Assembly: GCA_030634715.1 (NCBI GenBank)
Contig: DAOWAG010000022.1
Coordinates: forward strand, 1-9,871
Length of the DNA stretch: 9,871 nt
Source: Candidatus Aegiribacteria sp.
GTDB taxonomy: Bacteria; Fermentibacterota; Fermentibacteria; Fermentibacterales; Fermentibacteraceae
Reading direction: 5' to 3'
Both the position numbers and the translations under genes were made by a program. Under the pieces are notes generated by a model. That model was not told the origin of the DNA. It saw nothing but the letters and a program-made list of their open reading frames with translations, and did no database searches. How positions within the stretch are numbered: the first letter of the stretch is position 1; each line of letters starts with the position of its first letter. Below are positions 6,653-9,871 of the stretch, piece by piece.

Positions 6653-8116
6653 GTGAGCAATAATCAGGTTGTTGACCTTCTTCTTGTTCGGCTCAATCGA
6701 GAGGAAGAAAAAGAAAAAGTTCTTAACATGCTCATCATCGAACTGGGAATGCCCCGCGATGAAGCCAGAGAGAAAGTGGAAACCTCTCCCAACATCCTCA
6801 TCGAAGGCATTTCAATGGAACAGGCAAGAATTCTTCAGAACAGGATGTACCCTTACGTTGATCTGCTTCCAAGATCTTACGCAACAGATACATACACAGA
6901 ACCTTCAGAACAGACTGTTAGTGAAGATTTATCTTCTGAGTCACTTCAGGCAGAAGAGATTGACCTAGATCTGCAGGATGAATATCAAGACGAAGAAATA
7001 CAGGATTTCGAAGTGGATGATGATAGTCTTATCATCACTACCGCTGCGGAAGAAATGCTCTCTATAGACCGATGCCACCTGTGCGGTAGTTCTCCAACCA
7101 GCGATCAGAAACTTGCTCCTTGCAGAACATGCGGTGAACTTACGTGTTCAGATTGTTTTAATCGAAAAATGCATGTATGTGAAAGATGTGTTTCTGAAGG
7201 TCGAGCGGTTGACCGTCCTCTGGATATCAGACCTGACTACGGACGGGAACAGAGCAATAAACATGATCGAGAGCTTAAAAGCGTTAAAGATGAGAAAAAA
7301 GTAACCAGAGGAAAAAAGCGGATTGCTATACCCAAGTTTTCACCTGCTGTTATTTCTATCTCCGCCGCTGTACTTATCCTGATCGCGTTTTATCTGATTG
7401 ATCCAATTAATCTGTTCAATACCGATGGTTCAGTACCGGGATCTGATCACTCCAGCACTGATTCGCTTGCTTCCTCCATAATTCCCGATTCCGACTCAGT
7501 ATCCAGCACTGTATTAACGGAAGTTCCCCCAGATACTCTCGCGAATGCTCAAACAGATTCTCTTTTGTTATCTGAGGACAGTATTTCTTCAGAATCCGCT
7601 GTATCACTCGGAAATATCTCACTGCGCGATGTCCGGATTCCTGAATTTCCAGATACTCCGGAACCCGTTGAAGTTACCTTACCAAGACTTCTGCTTTCGT
7701 CGCCGGTTATCGGTATTGAGGTTTACACAGATTCACTCGCATTTCTTTCATATCCTGTAGGATATGTAGCCGCAACCATTTCTCTTACAATCGATGCTAT
7801 TTCACTGGTTCATACAGAAGATGGATATACGGTATTTGTAATGTCAATTCTTCATCCTGAACCGGTTGAGAAAAGAACTGCGTTGATAAGCAATATCGGA
7901 GCATTACTCGACTCCACAGTCGTAGATCAGATGGTTCTCTACTACAGGGAGAACGAATATTATGATCCAAATCTATATTCCTTTATCTCAGACAGTTTCA
8001 GTGTAATATCTCAGTCAAGCAGCCCGTATTTCCTGCAGAGAAAACAGGCGACAATACCAGAAATCAGAACACTGGTATTTGGAGACATTAATGACTGGAT
8101 GACTGATCTGAACTGA
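6653..8116 (+). CDS. single-pass membrane protein: L7/L12-like domain, eight-Cys zinc module, extracytoplasmic domain
   Basis: Not a recognised gene. From the GTG, 487 residues. Residues about 5-74 resemble the C-terminal domain of ribosomal protein L7/L12 (pattern ELGMPRDEAREKVETSP then EGISMEQARIL). Residues 80-125 are a strongly acidic linker. Cysteines at 141, 144, 157, 160, 165, 168, 176 and 179 form four CxxC pairs (C-x2-C-x12-C-x2-C-x4-C-x2-C-x7-C-x2-C), a likely two-zinc B-box/RING-like module. A charged stretch (KKVTRGKKR) precedes one membrane helix at about 229-249, so by the positive-inside rule the N-terminal part is cytoplasmic. Residues 250-320 are Ser/Asp/Thr-rich linker and 321-487 an unrecognised, largely beta-like extracytoplasmic domain. 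No enzyme motif is seen. The gene starts one base after the MglA-type GTPase stop, so co-translation and a functional link (effector, regulator or anchor) are plausible inferences. The L7/L12 resemblance comes from reading the pattern and needs a profile or structure check. Confidence 0.75.
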   Translation: MSNNQVVDLLLVRLNREEEKEKVLNMLIIELGMPRDEAREKVETSPNILIEGISMEQARILQNRMYPYVDLLPRSYATDTYTEPSEQTVSEDLSSESLQAEEIDLDLQDEYQDEEIQDFEVDDDSLIITTAAEEMLSIDRCHLCGSSPTSDQKLAPCRTCGELTCSDCFNRKMHVCERCVSEGRAVDRPLDIRPDYGREQSNKHDRELKSVKDEKKVTRGKKRIAIPKFSPAVISISAAVLILIAFYLIDPINLFNTDGSVPGSDHSSTDSLASSIIPDSDSVSSTVLTEVPPDTLANAQTDSLLLSEDSISSESAVSLGNISLRDVRIPEFPDTPEPVEVTLPRLLLSSPVIGIEVYTDSLAFLSYPVGYVAATISLTIDAISLVHTEDGYTVFVMSILHPEPVEKRTALISNIGALLDSTVVDQMVLYYRENEYYDPNLYSFISDSFSVISQSSSPYFLQRKQATIPEIRTLVFGDINDWMTDLN

Positions 8117-8133
8117 TGATTGCTCCCATAGAA

Positions 8134-8167
8134 GGTTTTCCAGCGGATGGACACGTTTCGGAGAACC
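8134..8167 (+). promoter_or_regulatory. leader hairpin covering the Shine-Dalgarno upstream of topA
   Basis: ggttttcc (8134-8141) can pair with ggagaacc (8160-8167) through eight base pairs, one of them G-U, around an 18-nt loop. The 3' arm contains GGAGA (8160-8164), the only good Shine-Dalgarno sequence in this 70-bp gap. The stem is followed by attttaat, so a weak intrinsic terminator is the other reading, although the T-run is interrupted. No clear -35/-10 promoter pair could be supported in the gap. Confidence 0.35.
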
Positions 8168-8175
8168 ATTTTAAT

Positions 8176-8190
8176 ATGAAAGATATATGA
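8176..8190 (+). other. four-codon leader ORF (MKDI) ending on the topA start
   Basis: ATG AAA GAT ATA TGA begins 11 nt after the GGAGA at 8160-8164, and its TGA shares bases with the topA ATG (ATGA at 8187-8190). Such a mini-ORF could deliver ribosomes to topA, whose own ATG has only a weak gaaag upstream. It may equally be chance in an AT-rich leader. Confidence 0.25.
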
Positions 8191-9871
8191 AGAATACAAA
8201 GAATCTTGTAATAATAGAGTCTCCTGCCAAAGCGAGAAGTCTGAAGAGTTATCTTGGTGACAATTACGAAATATTCGCTTCTTATGGTCATGTGAGGGAT
8301 TTGCCAAGACATTATATTGGAGTTGATGAGAAGAACAGCTTCAAGCCCACATATACCATCCTTCCGGATAAGAGAAAAATAGTAGCTCATTTGAAGAAAA
8401 TAGCTTCCGGTTTTTCCCGAATCTACCTTGCCGCGGATCCTGACAGAGAAGGTGAATCGATCTGCTGGCACCTTTCACAGATTCTTGAGGAAGACGGCAG
8501 AGTATTCAAGAGACTCAGATTCAATGCTGTAACAAAAGAAACTGTGCTTAAGGCACTGAAAAATCCAAGTGTTATCGATATGCAGCTTGTTGACGCTCAA
8601 CAGGCAAGACGTGTCATGGACAGGCTTGTTGGATACAAAATATCATCCTACCTCCAAAGAATCCTCGGCAGGGGAAAAAGCGCAGGAAGAGTACAGACAG
8701 TTGTTCTGAGAATCATTCAACAGCGGGAAGACGAAATCAGCAACTTTATTCCTGTTGAGCATTGGCTTATCGAAGCGGAATTTCATCAGAATGATAAAGT
8801 TATCAAAGTTTCACTTTTCTGCGTAGACGGGAAAAGAGCCGATAAACCGGGGAAAGCACCTCGATCATCCGAGGAGGCTTTGATTATTCATCAGAGACTG
8901 AAGGATTATAAAGGTGATTGGACCCTCTCCGGAATCCAGAGAAAGATACGTTCCGTAAAACCTCCTCCTCCATTCATAACAAGTACGCTTCAGCAGGCAG
9001 CTTCAACCAGGCTTTCCTATTCACCATCGAAAACGATGACAATTGCTCAGCAGTTATATGAAGGAATCTCTCTGGGTGAAAAGGGACGCAGTGGTCTGAT
9101 CACATACATGAGAACGGATTCTGTCCGGATCAGTCCTGATAGCATAAAGGAGTGCAGGGAGTATATCTCAGATAAATACGGCAGTAACATGCTGTCGAAA
9201 TCACCCAACAGGTACAGAAGTTCGAAAGGATCACAGGACGCCCACGAAGCGATAAGACCAGCCAGCAGTAAATTAGCTCCCGAGATGCTTTCCAAAGTCC
9301 TTACATCTCCACAGCTTGCTCTTTACTCCCTTATATGGAACCGTTTCCATGCAACACAGATGAAGAATGCCGAGATAGAAAAGACCGAGTTCAGCGTTAC
9401 CGGAGCCGGTCTGGAATTCAAATGTACCGGGGATCGGCTTCTATCAAAGGGATTCTCCATAATTGACCGTGCATACGTTCGAATTGAAAAGGAACTTCCT
9501 GATATGAAAGAGGGGAGTATAATCTTCGATTCGGAAACAAGAGAGCAGAGATTTACATCACCACCACCGCGATTTTCTGAAGCAAGACTTGTGGCGGAGA
9601 TGAAAAAAAAGGGAATTGGAAGACCATCAACCTACGTGAGCACTATAGGAACATTAAAAAACAGAAAATATGTAATAAAGGATGGAGGAGTACTCAAACC
9701 TACCGAACTCGGCACTACCACAGAGAGACTCCTTGTAAGGATGTTTCCCCATATATTTGAAATCGGATTTACCGCATCCATGGAGGATCTTCTTGATTCT
9801 ATCGCAAATGGTGATGAATCTTACGTTGATGTTCTTCAGAAACTGAATCTTCCTCTTGTGTCCTCTCTTGA
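8187..9871 (+). CDS. topA: DNA topoisomerase I (type IA), 3' partial
   Basis: Relaxes negatively supercoiled DNA by passing one strand through a transient break held on a tyrosine; acts on the nucleoid. The frame is open from the ATG to the right edge, giving 561 complete codons with no frameshift. The TOPRIM domain opens with NLVIIESPAKARSLKSYLG (E11) and continues with YGHVRDLP and AADPDREGESI (D84, D86, E88 as metal ligands). DAQQARRVMDRLVGYKIS (about 137-154) and GKSAGRVQT follow. The active-site tyrosine is Y307 in GLITYMRTDSVRIS (codon 9105-9107), then QDAHEAIRPA and KKGIGRPSTYVSTIGTL. All residues expected of bacterial TopA are present. The C-terminal part, which usually carries zinc ribbons, is outside the window. 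Only ATG 8187 fits the start: a stop (8172-8174) precedes it in frame and family members begin a few residues before this same NLVIIESPAKA. Placement after the membrane protein may be incidental; the 70-bp leader suggests separate control. Confidence 0.96.
   Translation, partial: MKNTKNLVIIESPAKARSLKSYLGDNYEIFASYGHVRDLPRHYIGVDEKNSFKPTYTILPDKRKIVAHLKKIASGFSRIYLAADPDREGESICWHLSQILEEDGRVFKRLRFNAVTKETVLKALKNPSVIDMQLVDAQQARRVMDRLVGYKISSYLQRILGRGKSAGRVQTVVLRIIQQREDEISNFIPVEHWLIEAEFHQNDKVIKVSLFCVDGKRADKPGKAPRSSEEALIIHQRLKDYKGDWTLSGIQRKIRSVKPPPPFITSTLQQAASTRLSYSPSKTMTIAQQLYEGISLGEKGRSGLITYMRTDSVRISPDSIKECREYISDKYGSNMLSKSPNRYRSSKGSQDAHEAIRPASSKLAPEMLSKVLTSPQLALYSLIWNRFHATQMKNAEIEKTEFSVTGAGLEFKCTGDRLLSKGFSIIDRAYVRIEKELPDMKEGSIIFDSETREQRFTSPPPRFSEARLVAEMKKKGIGRPSTYVSTIGTLKNRKYVIKDGGVLKPTELGTTTERLLVRMFPHIFEIGFTASMEDLLDSIANGDESYVDVLQKLNLPLVSSL

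Noticed and set aside
8134..8180. Intrinsic terminator between the membrane protein gene and topA
   Set aside because: Stem is short with a G-U pair and an 18-nt loop, and the following tract (attttaat) is not a continuous T-run; listed instead as a possible leader hairpin.
8011..8471. Two overlapping - strand ORFs over the topA start
   Set aside because: Antisense to the clear TOPRIM domain of topA and with no recognisable motif.

Overview
The window is a densely packed bacterial segment with every supported gene on the + strand. Most neighbouring genes abut, overlap by a few bases or lie less than 30 bp apart, which suggests one or two long transcription units. Arginine is often AGA/AGG and isoleucine often ATA, and the base composition is moderate to AT-leaning. 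The gene set (PTS enzyme I, a Gx/Hpre_diP_synt_I membrane protein, DUF4321, a TatA-type protein, an MglA-type small GTPase, topoisomerase I) fits a free-living, probably diderm bacterium. A poorly cultured lineage near the FCB group (for example Fermentibacterota-like) is my guess. That placement rests on gene content only and is low confidence.

Region by region: 1-1670 is the PTS enzyme I gene, cut at its 5' end by the window edge. At 1671, directly after its stop, a sugar-1-phosphate nucleotidyltransferase with a C-terminal left-handed beta-helix begins (to 2651). Next come two GT4-family (GT-B fold) glycosyltransferases (2836-3921 and 3918-5006, ATGA overlap). Together these look like an activated-sugar and glycan assembly module for surface polysaccharide or glycolipid. 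A short membrane-protein block follows: Gx family protein (4999-5526), DUF4321 protein (5550-5822) and a TatA/E-type protein (5853-6056). Then come an MglA-like GTPase (6043-6651) and, one base after its stop, a 487-residue single-pass membrane protein (6653-8116). That protein combines an L7/L12-like N-terminal domain, an eight-cysteine zinc-binding-type module and an unrecognised extracytoplasmic domain. The window ends inside topA (from 8187).

Two non-coding stretches deserve attention. First, the only gap over 100 bp (2652-2835) is almost wholly a 191-bp fold-back element (2655-2845). It has 20-bp terminal inverted repeats matching at 19 of 20 positions, flanked by TA. It looks like a MITE of the TA-inserting (IS630/Tc1-mariner-like) type, and its right end supplies the start codon of the first glycosyltransferase. 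Second, the 70-bp leader of topA holds a hairpin covering the only good Shine-Dalgarno, followed by a four-codon mini-ORF whose stop overlaps the topA start.

The best candidate for an undescribed system is the mglA plus 487-residue membrane protein pair. A polarity-type GTPase, with no mglB beside it, is genetically tied to a protein whose cytoplasmic domains could receive or relay its state across the membrane. No RNA genes, CRISPR arrays, complete insertion sequences or phage genes were seen.
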